This document shows, one piece after another, positions 36,052 to 47,283 of a stretch of DNA of 64,000 nt. The stretch's first letter is position 1, and every line of letters begins with the position of its first letter. The notes under the pieces were generated by a model. That model saw only the letters and a list, made by a program, of their open reading frames with translations, was not told the DNA's origin and did not search any database. The stretch covers positions 522,692-586,691 of the forward strand of contig NW_006920885.1 in the NCBI RefSeq assembly GCF_000417875.1, in the 5' to 3' direction. Source of the DNA: Pseudozyma flocculosa PF-1. Taxonomy: Eukaryota > Basidiomycota > Ustilaginomycetes > Ustilaginales > Ustilaginaceae. The position numbers and the translations under genes are program-made.

Positions 36052-36727
36052 CTAGGCGCTGTTGATCTCCTCGATGTGCTTGGCAGAGTCGCCGGCATCT
36101 GTCGGTGCGAAAGCGGGCACGAGGAAAACGGGCAACGATGAGCATGGGACCGAACGAACCGGTGGATCGACGGGCGGGCGGACGGGGCGTCGGCCACCGT
36201 CACTGCTGCACTCACCCTTGTGCTTCTCGAGGATGGCGAGGAGGGCGTCGACGTACTCCTGCTGGGCCTGCTCCTTGGACTTGCCCTCGTTGGACTTCCA
36301 GGCGTCCCACTTGTACTTGCCCTGGAGGTCTGCGGGAGGGGGAGAGAAGCACGCAGAGAGGAGTAGAGAGGAACGCAACAGTCAGCCAGGACCGACAGCA
36401 GGCAGAATGGACAAGGAGACGCTCGCAGAGTCGAGACGACGACATGGAACTCACCAAACATGCCAGGTCGGCTGGTGGTGACGTCGCCGTTGTTGGCCTG
36501 CTTGAAGCTGTATGGCGGCGAAGAATCGAGTGATACAGGACAAGGGCGAAGAGGGTGTCAGGAAAAGTGGCGACACGGCCGTCTGCGCGGTACGACGACG
36601 ACGGCCCCCGGCCTACTCACAGACCGTAGAACTTGAGCTGGTCGTCCTGGGTGGGCTGGACGGGCCCGTCCTTGGGGAGGGAGCCGACAATCTGGACGGC
36701 CTTCTGGAACTTGGCTTCGACGGACAT
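36052..36727 (-). CDS. ACB1: Acyl-CoA-binding protein (ACBP)
   Basis: Four short exons on the minus strand, 36727-36621, 36507-36455, 36329-36216 and 36098-36052, join in exact phase to give 106 residues, slightly longer than the usual 86-90. The start is MSVEAKFQKAVQIVGSLP. Family hallmarks are QLKFYGLFKQANNGD (across the first splice), RPGMFDLQGKYKWDAWKS (across the second) and EYVDALLAILEKHK. The product is a four-helix cytosolic carrier of long-chain acyl-CoA esters, supporting lipid synthesis and vesicle function. The exons are as short as 47 and 53 nt, so an ORF caller would miss the gene. It is divergent from the SWP73-like gene. ACB1 is the yeast name. Confidence 0.95.
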
Positions 36728-37693
36728 GGTGAGCGAGGGTTGGACTAGCGAGGGTGGAGAGGTGGTCGAAACGTGTGCAAAGTGCAGAGGAGATGGATGG
36801 TGGTACGAGGATGAACAGGAGGCGGAGCGGGGGGCGGGACGACCAAACGTGTTGGGCTCGCAGCGCGGTGCGGTGGAGGCTCACGGACCTGGCCCTTGCT
36901 TGTTGGGGCCCAGGCGGAGCGAGGCCGCTGCCCCAGTCCCCAACTGCCCCGCCCGGCCCTGGCCCAAGGTGGCCCTCGAGGGGACGGGCGAGCGTCGAGG
37001 ATGACGATCTTGCCCTACAGGTAGCACGCACGGCGCTGGCCCTGCCTGGACCTGAGCTCGACCTCCTTCGGCGTGAAACCTGTTGGTCGGGCTGCGACCC
37101 TGGCCCGTGCTTGCCCCGACCTTTTTTCGCACGAGAAAGACGAGGACGGCTCCGATCACGGCCAAGCGAGGGCTGAGCGGGGTTTGGCCTGCCCGCCCGC
37201 CCGCGCCCAAAAGTTTGCCGGCGTGCGTCGGGCAGGGGTCGACCCCAATGCGGTCGCAGCCGAAGGGCCACCACAGGCTGGGCGGCACCGCGCGTACCGT
37301 TGGGCTGCCATCGATCCTCTCCTCTGCCAAGGCACCGTACCTCTGCTCTGCCTGCCGCCTCGTCGACCGCTCCTCAGGAGCAGCAGCAGCAGCATCGCCT
37401 CGCCCCCTCCTCCCCCCCTTGCTCTGCTGGCTCAGCCTTGCCAGCTCCCTGCAGCGACGCCCGTCGGAAGGGGCAGCCACCTCGCGAGCAGCCTCCTCAG
37501 CCAGACCCAGCCAGACTGACGCCGCGCTGCCCGCTCCTCTGCCGTCCTCCCCGATCGGTCGTTGGTGAGCCCTCACCTCTCCTCCTGATCTTGCCGCGGC
37601 TCGCTGTTGCCATCGGGGTCAACGAAGGCGATTGGGCTCCTGCCAGGCAGATCTGAAGTGAGGCGGCCGATTGCCTGTCTGCCCGTCGCGAAG
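36728..37693. other. Divergent upstream region, ACBP / SWP73
   Basis: Just under 1 kb separates the two outward-facing start codons. It contains GGCCC/GGGCC-rich sequence (36885-36970) and a short AGCAGCAGCAGC run near 37381. The open frame of the plus-strand gene continues upstream to about 37607 without an ATG. No separate gene is seen. Confidence 0.6.
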
Positions 37694-40446
37694 ATGGTGG
37701 CTGCGCGTTACGACGGCCGACGTCGTGACACTCCGGCGGCGGCGGATGCACGAGCTGCCACGACGCCTTCCATCTCGAACCCTGGCACGCCCGCCTTCCT
37801 CGGTGCCCATCATCACTCCCCGGCCGCTTCCCCGTCCTCGTCATCCACCCGTCCGCTTCATCAGCCCCCGCAGCACGCCAGCCCCACTTTCCATCGCACC
37901 AGCCGCCCCGACTCCTCGACGCCCGACGCACTCTACCGCCATCACCCTCAGCATCTGCACCAACAGCCGTCCTACGGCCATCATCAGAGCTACCACGAGC
38001 AGCAGCACCAGCAGCACCACCCGCATCCTGCTCTGAACCTAGCCTTTGCCCAGCAACGGGAACCGGCGGCGCACTTCCAGTTGCAGCGAAGCGCCGACGT
38101 CGCCTATTCGCCTCCCTATCCGCACCACGACAGCACAGCTAAGGTCCATACGCCTCTGCACCCTCATCAGCAGCAGCAGCACTCGCACTCGCACTCGCAC
38201 TCGCACTCGCAGCACCGGCCGACCTCGTATCCCGCTGCAGCACACTCTGTCCGCTTCAGCGACCCTGGCCATCCTGCCCCCGACTCAGCCTGGCAACCTC
38301 CTATCCCAGTCCAGCGTGCCGGTCTAGCCCGGTCGAGCCAGGCTTTGCCCCAGACCGACTCGCACGCCCACGTCTATCCGCACGGCCATCACCAGCTTCG
38401 TCAGCGCCAGACCTCCGGCCCGCAAGCCCTTCCAGCCTCGCCTGCCAGCTACCTTGCCGCGCCCTGGGATCGACCCGACCTTCGCTCAAACGCCATGGAT
38501 AACCCGCAGGCGGCACATGCTCAGGCCCAGGCCCAGGCTCAGGCACAAGCCCAAGCCCAGGCACAGGCCCAGGCCCAGGCACAAGCACACGCTGCTCAGC
38601 AGGCTGCGCAGACGCTCAGGCGAAAGAACGCCCAGGACGTCCTCGCCGGCCAAGGCTTCCGAGGCTTGAAGCGCGGCAGGCCAACGGATCGCAGCCTGCC
38701 GCCCAGCCTCAAGCGACAGGTGCCCGAGTCTGCCTTCTACGCCGACCTGCAGAGGATGGAGAGGAGCCTCGACTGGACCGTGGCGAGGAAGCGGGCGGAG
38801 TTGACCGACGGACTCTCGCGCCCGCCAAAGATCAAGCGGACCCTCCGCATCTTCCTCAGCAACACCTGCGCCGACCAGCCGTGGCAGCAGGCAGAGAAAA
38901 AGTCCAAGGACAAGGACAAGGAGCTCACGCCCGCGCCCACTGGTGATGCCGAGGGTGCGAGCGGCTCGGCAACGGCCGCGGGAGGAGCAGACCAGCAGGG
39001 CGGAGACACGGCCACAAGGGGCGACGGCGAGGGCGACGGGGACGCGGTCCCATCCTGGACGCTGAGGATCGAGGGGCGGCTGCTGGAGCCGTCGTTCAAA
39101 TCGCGCGCCAACACCGCGCTGAGCGCGCAGGCCAGCATCAACCGGACAGGCGCCAACAAGTTTTCCAACCTGATCAAGACGTGCGTCGTCGAGCTCGTCC
39201 GCGACCCGGCGCTCTATCCGGACGGCGGCAACCTCGTCGAGTGGCACCGCCCCACGCCCAGCGTGGCACCCGCCGCCGGCATGCAGGCGGGAGGCGGTGC
39301 CGGCGGTCTTGGAGGCACGCAGGGAATGGAGGCGCCGCTGGTGGCCAGTGCGGAGCCGGCGCTCGACGGCTTCGAGATCAAGCGCAAGGGCAGCGTGCCC
39401 ACCAAGTGCAAGATTGTCATCTACCCGGCCTACTCGCCCGAGCGGTACTCGCTGGCACCAGAGCTGGCCAGCCTGCTCGACATCCGCGAGGAGACGCGTG
39501 CCGGTGTCATTGCGGCGCTCTGGACCTACGTCAAGGAGCGCAAGCTGCTCGACGAGACCGACCGCCGCCGCGTCAAGTGCGACGCGTCCCTGCAGGCGCT
39601 GTTCAAGACCGAGTCGATCAACTTCCACCACATCCCCGAGGTCCTCAACCGCTTCCTTCACCCGCCGCAGCCCGTCGTCATCGAGTACTACGTGCGCACC
39701 GACAAGGCCGAGTACCGCCACCCGACGGCGTACGACATCGAGCTCGACATGGAGGACCTGGCCATCCGACAGAAGCAGCACAGCGTGCTTGCCAAGTTCG
39801 ACGCCAACGACACCGTCAGCAAGGAGATTGCCGAGCTCGACGACAAGGTGCGTTTACCGGCCGGCCCGCTCGCTACGACTCGCGCGCGCGCACGGCTTGG
39901 GACTGTACCACACGCTGACACTCGTCGCCTCTGCCCTCTGCCCTCTGCCCTCTGCCCTCCTCTGCTCCTTGCCGCGCCCTGCAGGTCGCACAAGCAGCAG
40001 CCACGATCCGCAATCGCTCAGCAGCGCGCGACTTCCTCGCATCGTTCGCCAAGGATCCGCAGGGACACCTGCGCACCTGGATCGCGAGCCAGTCGCGCGA
40101 CCTCGACGCCATCCTGGGCAACGGCACCGTGCCGGGCGCCGCCGGTTTCGGGTCCACGTTCACCGCCGAGGAAATGCGCAAGGCCGAAACCTTCAAGGGC
40201 GCCTGGGTCGACGAGGCCGTCGTGAGTAGCCGCGACATCTTTCCCTTTCCCTGCACGCACCATCGAGACCGACGGAGAGAGACAGGAGAGGGCTGACGCG
40301 TCCCGGACACACCTTGCTTTCACTCGTGCCCCGCCCAGATTGTCAACGAGAGCCAGCGCTTGGCTGAAAAGCTGCAGGAGCTTCAGAGCCAGATGGCCGC
40401 GTCCGGTGGCGTGCCGCCTGGTTCTGGACCGCCGGGCCCTCCCTAA
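37694..40446 (+). CDS. SWI/SNF (or RSC) complex subunit, SWP73/BAF60 family
   Basis: Three exons, 37694-39847, 39985-40221 and 40339-40446, join in phase 0 and give 832 residues. The first ATG of the frame (MVAARYDGRRRD) is used; upstream only a TTG is available. The N-terminal 330 residues are Gln/His/Ala/Ser-rich with HSHSHSHSH (encoded near 38185) and an AQAQAQ tract (38521-38587). Residues about 335 onward are conserved (KRGRPTDRSLPPSLKRQVPE, then RTLRIFLSNTCADQPW, then NKFSNLIKTCVVEL). The SWIB domain lies at about 584-660 (YSLAPELASLLDIREETRAG, FKTESINFHHIPEVLNRFL). This is the Swp73/Rsc6/BAF60 subunit of ATP-dependent remodelling complexes in the nucleus; SWI/SNF versus RSC cannot be decided here. 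It is convergent with MEMO, 315 bases away. Confidence 0.93.
38521..38590. repeat. CAGGCC/CAGGCA hexamer repeat within CDS (Ala-Gln)
   Basis: About eleven copies of CAGGCN hexamers encode an alternating Gln-Ala tract in the N-terminal region of the SWP73-like protein. A CACTCG run encoding His-Ser lies 340 bases upstream. Confidence 0.9.
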
Positions 40447-40761
40447 ACTCGATGTCGTCATGACTCGGCCTGTCGACGAGATACGAGGCAGAGCGCACGA
40501 ATGTAACGTTCATGACGACGCCACGCGGCGGCGGCAGAATACCACCAAACGATGTGCGTCCGTGATTCGATTCGGGGGGTCGATTCGATGTCGGGCGTGG
40601 CTGGTAAAGGGTGAGGCTGTTCTGTTGGTCTGAGATCGAGCGGGCTGCTGTTGTTGTCGGTGTTCTTGGATGCGGAGTAAGAGACGTCTGAGATGCTGAG
40701 AGGCGATTCGGCGGCGGACTGGGCGCGGGCGCAACTGGCAGAGAGGCGGGGTAAAGCCGGG
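40447..40761. other. Short spacer between convergent genes
   Basis: These 315 bases between SWP73 and MEMO 3' ends should contain two terminators. No gene is seen. Confidence 0.6.
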
Positions 40762-42542
40762 TCACAGGAAACGGACAAAGGCCGAAGCGTACGAGACTGA
40801 GCTGTCCTTGGGCGTGAGGCACTGGCTGCTTTGCTGTGGCGTCGCGGTATCGACGATTCGAGACCCAGACAGAGCCGGATCCGCCAGGGCGAACAAGGTT
40901 GAAGTTCAGCATATAACGCCGAACCAGGACGGAGACAACGAGGCGTCGAGGCAGAGCTTTTGGGACTCACCTCGTACCTCGTGAACCTGCACTCGCTCTT
41001 GACGCCTCGTCCCTGCAGTTCGGCGAGGGCGGCAAGGAGGACACTGATGGGGTGGCGACCGCACACGGTGTTCTTGGTCGACTTGATGTAGGAAGCGAAT
41101 GCGTCGCGGGATTCTTTGGCCGTCTTGGCCCCAGCAGCCGAGGTGGCGGTGTGGGGATGGGTGATGGCCATCATGCCCTCGTTGTCGAGCGAACGGATCG
41201 ACTGGTGGATCGGCGTGTCGGCATAGACTGAGCGCTCACTTCGGGCCGTCAGCGACGTCGAGGGCGCACCGGGCGAAGGGCGGTAGAAGGTGTAGCTGAA
41301 CCGGGCCCCCCTGCGATCGAGACAAGAGGGTCCAGACCGCCGTGCGGTTTAGCAACGCGATGACGGACTGTTTGTGCGCGTGAACCTACCAGTGGCAAAA
41401 GTCGCTCGACACGACGAAAAAGTTGTGCGGGTCTTTCAGGTACGGTGCCAGGAGCCTGCCAAAGCGATCCTCCTTCTGCGTCGAGATGGCACCGACCATG
41501 ATGGGGACGATTTTGATGTCGCAGCTGGACGCGACGCGAATGCCAACAGACGAGAGAAGTGCCATACGGGCCGCAGGAGGGCGTGAGCCTGGGATCAGCC
41601 GTGCTATGCCAAAGCCCGAACCGAAGCCGTTCGATGCTGCTGCTGGCCGCTCACTCACCCTTCGAATGCCTTTCGAACGTAGGGAAGATGCATCTCGAGG
41701 CTGTGCTCGTCCTCATCGACGCTCTGCGACATGGTGCTGAACTCTCCCGTCGAGGCCAGCTCGGCCGTCACTGCATTCGAAGCAGAGGTCGCATTTCGAT
41801 CAGCACTCAATGCAGCTCAAAGCAAGGCTGCGCGGGCGCGCTCGACTCACTGTCTTTGTCGATGACGAGATTACCCAGCGGCGTCTCGTACTCGTCACAC
41901 TTGGAGAGGGCACAACCATCGAGGTAGACGTGGTGAGATGGACCTAGGATGAAGACCCTCTCGCTGCGCCAGCCAGGAAGCAAAGGCGGCGAGGCCATCA
42001 GCCGAACTTGTTGCCCGTTCAACTCTGGGGAGAAGCTTTGTCGGACTCACATGCCAGCTGTGTCGATGCAGCCGTAGGCCCAAGCCGCAGCAGGTCCAGA
42101 ATACGAGTAGCCGGCATGACTTTGGAGGGGCGAGGAGCGAAAGAAATCGGACGGAGTGATCCAGTCAGCCCGGAGTGCCTTGGTCGCGAGTCACCCAATC
42201 GATATCGCTCGCTCCTACGGCGCCCATCATTGCGCCACTCACGGTCCGATGATGGCGCGGCAGCCCTTGATGGGGAGATCAACGTCTGAGCTGCTTTCGC
42301 TGCCTTCGGCAACGGTGGCGGCGACCGAAGCGGGTGCAGGCACCTTGGCAGGGGACACGGCCTTGAGCCACGCCGTCAGGGATCCGTCGAGCTCTGTGCC
42401 TGCAGATCCATAGCATCAAACGGCGTGTAAGCAGTCGCGAAAAGCAGCGAGACGAGGGCTATGGGTTCGATCGCAAGGATCACCCACCATTGTCAGTGTA
42501 CCAGCTGCCAGCGTGCGAAGCGGCCCGCACCTTGGGCGACAT
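40762..42542 (-). CDS. MEMO family protein (Memo-like)
   Basis: Eight exons on the minus strand close in phase: 42542-42488, 42399-42243, 42119-42051, 41963-41851, 41770-41659, 41524-41390, 41310-40971 and 40833-40762. They encode 350 residues beginning [19 protein letters not shown]. Hallmarks in order: [19 protein letters not shown] (across a splice), [35 protein letters not shown] (across a splice), [17 protein letters not shown] and the C-terminal [18 protein letters not shown]. The three metal-ligand positions known from human MEMO1 (His of PHAGY, His of GPSHH, Cys of CGRHP) are all present. The family is related to class III extradiol dioxygenases and binds iron or copper; in animals it works in ErbB2-linked motility signalling, and in yeast a homologue has been linked to invasive growth. 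It shares its upstream region with the uS3 gene. Confidence 0.94.
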
Positions 42543-43320
42543 GGCTCGGGCAGCTCAAAGGTCGGGATCAGATCGAGGTCTGCAAGAGCAGAGGGGGGCG
42601 GTATCGACGACGACAATCTCCTGCACCTCTGCGATGGTGACGAACAAGACAGCAGCAGTTATCGCGGCGACGACGAGGCGGCGGCGGTGGAGATGACTGG
42701 TGATGGTGGTTGTGGCGGGTAAGTCAGCCTCATCGTAGCCTGCTGGTCTGGCCTGCTGGTCTGGCCTGGCCTGCCAGCAGCTCAGCACGGCATGGCCTGG
42801 GGCACTGCGGACACGCAAGGCGGACGTCAGGGCACGCTGCTCCATGCAGGGTCCAGCTGTCCCGACGCCTCGGCCCTTGCGCACGAGCCAGGCCCCAATC
42901 GGGCGAGCATTGGTCGGGATCGATACCCGATGAAAACTCAAATCGGCGGAGCGAACCCCTGAAAATTGCATTATTTCCTGAGCGCGCGAGCCCTGTGGCC
43001 AGGCCAACCTCGGCCGAGGTCTGCTCGATCACGAAGCCAGCCAGCCTAGGCCTGATGAGGTTTGCGGCACCGGGGCTCGCCCCGCTCGGAGCCCGCCAGC
43101 CAGAGCAGGCCTCGGAGAGGCGAGCCGGCCCACAGCGCGAAAGCGGCAAGCCGCTGGAGGTGGTCGGAAGGCGGCCGCTGGTTGGGCAGGGCGGCGCAGC
43201 GCGGCAGGAGCAGGAGCAGGCCTTCTGGGGGCACACCTCCGACGTTCACCGCTACTCACGCCCCTTCCCCACGTCACCGCCCCCGTCCTCCTCCTCACCA
43301 ACCCCATCAAGATCCACAAA
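42543..43320. other. Divergent upstream region, MEMO / uS3
   Basis: This 778-base stretch between two start codons contains TGGTCTGGCCTGGCCTG-type sequence (42745-42785) and a comparatively AT-rich segment at about 42928-42985 (GAAAACTCAAATCGG...GAAAATTGCATTATTTCC), unusual for the window and a possible core promoter. No gene is seen. Confidence 0.6.
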
Positions 43321-44797
43321 ATGAGCAACGCCGCCAACATCAGCAAGAAGAGGAAGGTTAGTGTCACTCCGATCGGCGGCTAGCTACATCGCCCAGGCAT
43401 CGACAGCGCCCGCAGCGTAGCAAGGAGCAGCACGAAGATCAGCAGCGCGCCCCTACCGGCGATCGACCACATATAGACGACGAGCACGACGACGGCGTGG
43501 CATCGCTCCGCTCGCCCGCCACCTGTCTCGACCGACCATCGAGATTCAGCGACCATGCGGCCTTTCCGCCACTTTTGGTACCAATACCCAGAGGTCTTGG
43601 CCAGCTCCTGACTGGCAGACACGTCGAGTTAAGGTCGGACATTGGGCCGAATCTTGCAGGAGTTATGGAATGGCGGCACGGACATTCACGAAAAGGACAC
43701 AGGCGTCCCGAATGGCGGATCGACTCCGACACATGCGAGCCGTCCCACCGAAGTGTGGGCCGAAGGAGTGGCACGCCACTCGGGCTCAGGTGCTTCGGGC
43801 AGCGTGACGACAACGGCCAGAGACGACCCTCCCTCTTCGTATCGGCACTCTTTTCGACGACGATAGACACCACCTCAGCTTCGCCGGCTCAGTCAGCAGC
43901 CTTTTGGCTCGACGACTACCTCGACCCGACAGCTCGATCTCCGCCACCCGCGCCCTGCTCTGCCGGCGCTGCCGTTATCACTCGACATCTCGTGCCGTCC
44001 AGCCTGACTGACCATCGACCTGCTCGTCCCGTTCTCTGTTCCGCGCCCGCCCGCTACAGTTCGTTGCCGACGGTGTCTTCGCCGCCGAGCTCAACGAGTT
44101 CTTCACCCGCGAGCTCTCGGAGGAGGGCTACTCGGGATGCGAGGTCCGTGTCACCCACGCCCGCACCGAGATCATCATCCGTGCCACCCACACCCAGGAG
44201 GTTCTCGGTGACAAGGGCCGCCGCATCCGCGAGCTGACCGCCCTCGTCCAGAAGCGCTTCAAGTTCCCCGACAACTCGCTCGAGCTCTACGCCGAGAAGG
44301 TGCAGAACCGCGGCCTCCACGCCGTCGCCCAGTGCGAGTCGCTCCGTTACAAGCTGCTCGGCGGTCTCGCCGTCCGCCGTGCCGCCTACGGTGTCCTCCG
44401 CTTCGTCATGGAGTCGGGCGCCAAGGGTTGCGAGGTCATCATCTCGGGCAAGCTCCGCGCCGCCCGTGCCAAGTCGATGAAGTTCACCGACGGCTTCATG
44501 ATCCACACTGGTCAGCCCGCCCGCGACTTTGTCGACGTCGCCGTCAGGCACGTTCTGATGAAGCAGGGTGTCCTCGGAATCAAGGTCAAGATCATGCTCG
44601 GCACCGACATGGAGGGCCGCGCCGGCAAGCCCTTCCCGCTCCCCGATGCCATCACCATCCTCGAGCCCAAGGAGGAGGCCCCCATCACCGCCCCCGTCTC
44701 CGAGTCGCGCCAGGGCCCCGCCGACGTTCCCGCGCCGGCTCAGGCCGCCGAGGCTGCTCCCGCCGAGGTCCAGCCCGAGGCCGCTGCCGCCTTCTAA
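43321..44797 (+). CDS. RPS3: 40S ribosomal protein uS3 (RPS3)
   Basis: Exon 1 (43321-43356) encodes 12 residues, [12 protein letters not shown]; exon 2 (44060-44797) continues [20 protein letters not shown], for 257 residues. The match to eukaryotic uS3 is direct: [20 protein letters not shown] and [16 protein letters not shown] KH domain sequence (here [18 protein letters not shown]), then [19 protein letters not shown] and GYTG-type [17 protein letters not shown]. The product sits at the mRNA entry channel of the small subunit and also takes part in DNA damage responses in the family. The C-terminus is Ala/Pro/Glu-rich as usual. The intron is 703 nt, by far the longest in this window. Ribosomal protein genes often keep a long first intron near the start codon. 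Codon bias is strong (C/G-ending), as expected for a highly expressed gene. Confidence 0.97.
43357..44059 (+). other. 703-nt first intron of uS3
   Basis: Donor GTTAGT and acceptor CTACAG bound the intron, and the branch area is pyrimidine-poor but contains CTGAC-like strings (about 44005-44010). I looked for a C/D-box snoRNA, as vertebrate RPS3 introns carry U15. I found CTGA strings but no convincing matching C box (TGATGA). Confidence 0.85.
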
Positions 44798-46047
44798 GTG
44801 GTGACAGCGATTGCCCTGCGCCTCCCTTCGCCCCTTCTCACTCCATCGCCCACTCTATTCCCCCGATCCCCCCCACATCCCCCCTTCTGTTTCGCATGAT
44901 GCCGTGACCACCTTTTTTCTTTGGCTGTACGACCTGCACACCTCGCATCTTGTATCACGCAAGCACACCCAAACACACCCTCTGGCGATGGATCTCACAA
45001 TCTGCCTCTCCGCCTCGAGACACCCGGGCGCTGGCATTTGGGATCCAGAGCCGTCTCTGGCATCTCGCTGCTGGTCCAAGCGATCAGCACGGGGCGCCAG
45101 AGCAAAAACAGTGAAAATGCCTCCGCGCGTTGAGCCAAAGCCCCGGATGATTGTGACCGAGTGATGGTCTGTCAGAGTCACAGGAAGAAGAGTGTGTCCT
45201 GTCTGTCCGGTGCGACCCCGTGGCTGCTTGCGGACTCGGTACTCGACGGACTGAACTCGATCGCGTACTACGGCGCGCGCCCCGCCAGCCCGTGCTGAGC
45301 GGGACAGCGATGGCGGCGCCGACCCTGCCAGTCCAAAAGGATCACAGAGGGAAGGAGAGACCTGAGCGCGCCAGGATCGAATGCGGCGATGAGCCATAGA
45401 CCTGACGCTGAGTCGGCGCCGTCCGCAGCCTCCGCAGCATGTAGGCAGGCGGGCCGAAGCCAGAGTGAGGGCGTGCGGGCTGCGCAAGCACGGGTGGGGC
45501 TGGCTGGTCGGCTCGGTGGCCGACGTCGGAGCCGGCACGCAGAGCGGGTCCCTAGAGACAGAATACAAAACTGCCTAGCTGCTGCGGCCGTGTCGATTTC
45601 AAAAAGCCGCGCCGCCTGCCAGAGCAGAACAATTGCCGCTCAAAGTCAATTCAATTTGGAGATCGATTTTCCCGGCGCTGCGGAAGGCAGACGAGACGGG
45701 GAGAGTGCGAGACGGCGACCAGCTGCAAGCCAGCCTGGGCCGCGTCAGAGAGTGCTATGGACCGTCTAACCCTCCCCTGCGCCGTACGTGCTCCATGACC
45801 TGCGGATGAAGAGAGAGCCAGACGAAAGGGCAGAACGGCAGCGGCGCAATGATTGAAGAAAGGTCTTCTGCCATATCGGCGAGCTGGCGGACAGAAAGCG
45901 GTTGGAGAGGCCAGCCGGATGAAGGCGAGGCGAGGCAGGCAAACGACGACGGACCCCGCCAAGAGCTCTCTGCCGCTCTGTCCTCGATGTGCCCGCTTGC
46001 CCGCCCGCCAGCCGCCAGCCGCCAACCGCCAGCCTCGTGTGCGGTCG

Positions 46048-46083
<36 letters not shown>

Positions 46084-47283
46084 CCGCCGAGCCAGTCGAG
46101 CTCGTCCAGCCCGGTCGAGCCTAGCCCAGCCCAGCTTGGCCCTGTGCCCACCCAGCCTAGCCCAGCCCAGGCCAGCCAGTCCCGCCCGGGGCGCCCCGTC
46201 TGCTTTTCCCAGGTGATCCTCCCCTCACCACCCCTCCCCGTCTCCATCCAAGCCCATCCCTACGACCCCTTTCCGCTCTCCTCGGACAGCCCCTTTACGG
46301 TTCGTGTCACACCCGTCAGACAGCCATCGAGGTCGCACGACTCGCCGTTCTCGTCTTCGCCGGGTCGTGAGCCTTCCCTCTAGGAAGAGAAGAAAAAGGG
46401 ACGGGGATCAGGAAGAAAACGGCGGCGTCAGACGTTCCATCGGCCCCGCCCTCTTCTTGCCTCCTTCGCTCTCGCTCTCGCTCTTGCTCGATGAGGCATG
46501 CTCGACTTTTCATCATCCCATCGTTGCGGGATCCATCGGTTCTGAATTGCTCGCGTCTCTTGTTCTGCCCTCTTCCATCTCTACCCGCCTCCTGCCTCGT
46601 TCGCCAAACAGGTTCGTTCTCCCCGCCGCTCCCAAGTCAGAGGGTAAGTAGCACCAGGGACGATTGATCGTGCCCAGCATGTGCAAGAGCCTAGCAGACG
46701 ACGGGATGCGTTCTGCAAACGCGAGGCCAAGCAGGGTACGGCACAGCAACATGGCAGAGCGAGGCGGCACCCTGTCTGAAACAGGCACGGCAGTTCTTCA
46801 TCTCATGGAGGAAGATGCTGCTCGTACCCGGCAGACCCTCAGCATGACCTGCGCACCAGTGTGCAACACTGTCGCAAGGTGCATCGCCCATCCCATCGAC
46901 CTGTCATCGGCCAGTCTCCGGTCGCCAGGCTCATCGGCATGCGAGTGATGGGTTCGGACACCCGGCCCGTCCACGCCAGCACGGCAGCTCGTCACTCGGA
47001 GCCGACCTGTCGGGACATGTCGTCGTCGGTCCAGCCTCGTCAGTCATTGCCTACGGCCTGCTACCATCGCCGTCGCTGCTGCCTATCTCTGGCGCCACCA
47101 CCGATCACCCGAAAGGAGGCTCGCCTACGTCGCCTCGCCTGCCTTGCTCGCCATCATGCCGCCGCTCTCCTCCCGACGAGAAAGACTTGAAGCCGGCACT
47201 TACGCCTGTGCCCATCTGCGTCATCCATCTTCTGCCAACTCTTCTCGCAGTTCACACCGCAACGGTAAAGTCGACCGCACGAC
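44798..47283. other. 2.5-kb gene-poor spacer
   Basis: No gene is recognisable between uS3 and the STM1-like gene. A GCCT tetranucleotide run occupies 46047-46085, an AGCCCAGCCC-type stretch 46118-46180, and a CTCTCGCTCTCGCTC run 46468-46490. All open frames are short and low in conserved sequence. It should hold the uS3 terminator and the promoter and 5' leader of the STM1-like gene. Confidence 0.55.
46047..46085. repeat. (GCCT)n microsatellite
   Basis: Nine to ten uninterrupted GCCT units, preceded by GCCAGCCGCCAGCCGCCAACC (about 46010-46032). This is the same tetranucleotide seen around 8900, 11455, 18180 and 23340. Confidence 0.9.

Noticed and set aside
37607..37693. Earlier start for the SWP73-like gene
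   Set aside because: The frame begins with TTG, and the first ATG is at 37694.
43357..44059. Intronic C/D-box snoRNA in uS3
   Set aside because: CTGA strings exist but no C box with the right spacing or terminal stem was found.
45849..46383. Open frames around the GCCT array read as a protein
   Set aside because: All frames are repeats of the tetranucleotide (LPACLPACLPA and similar) with no conserved sequence.
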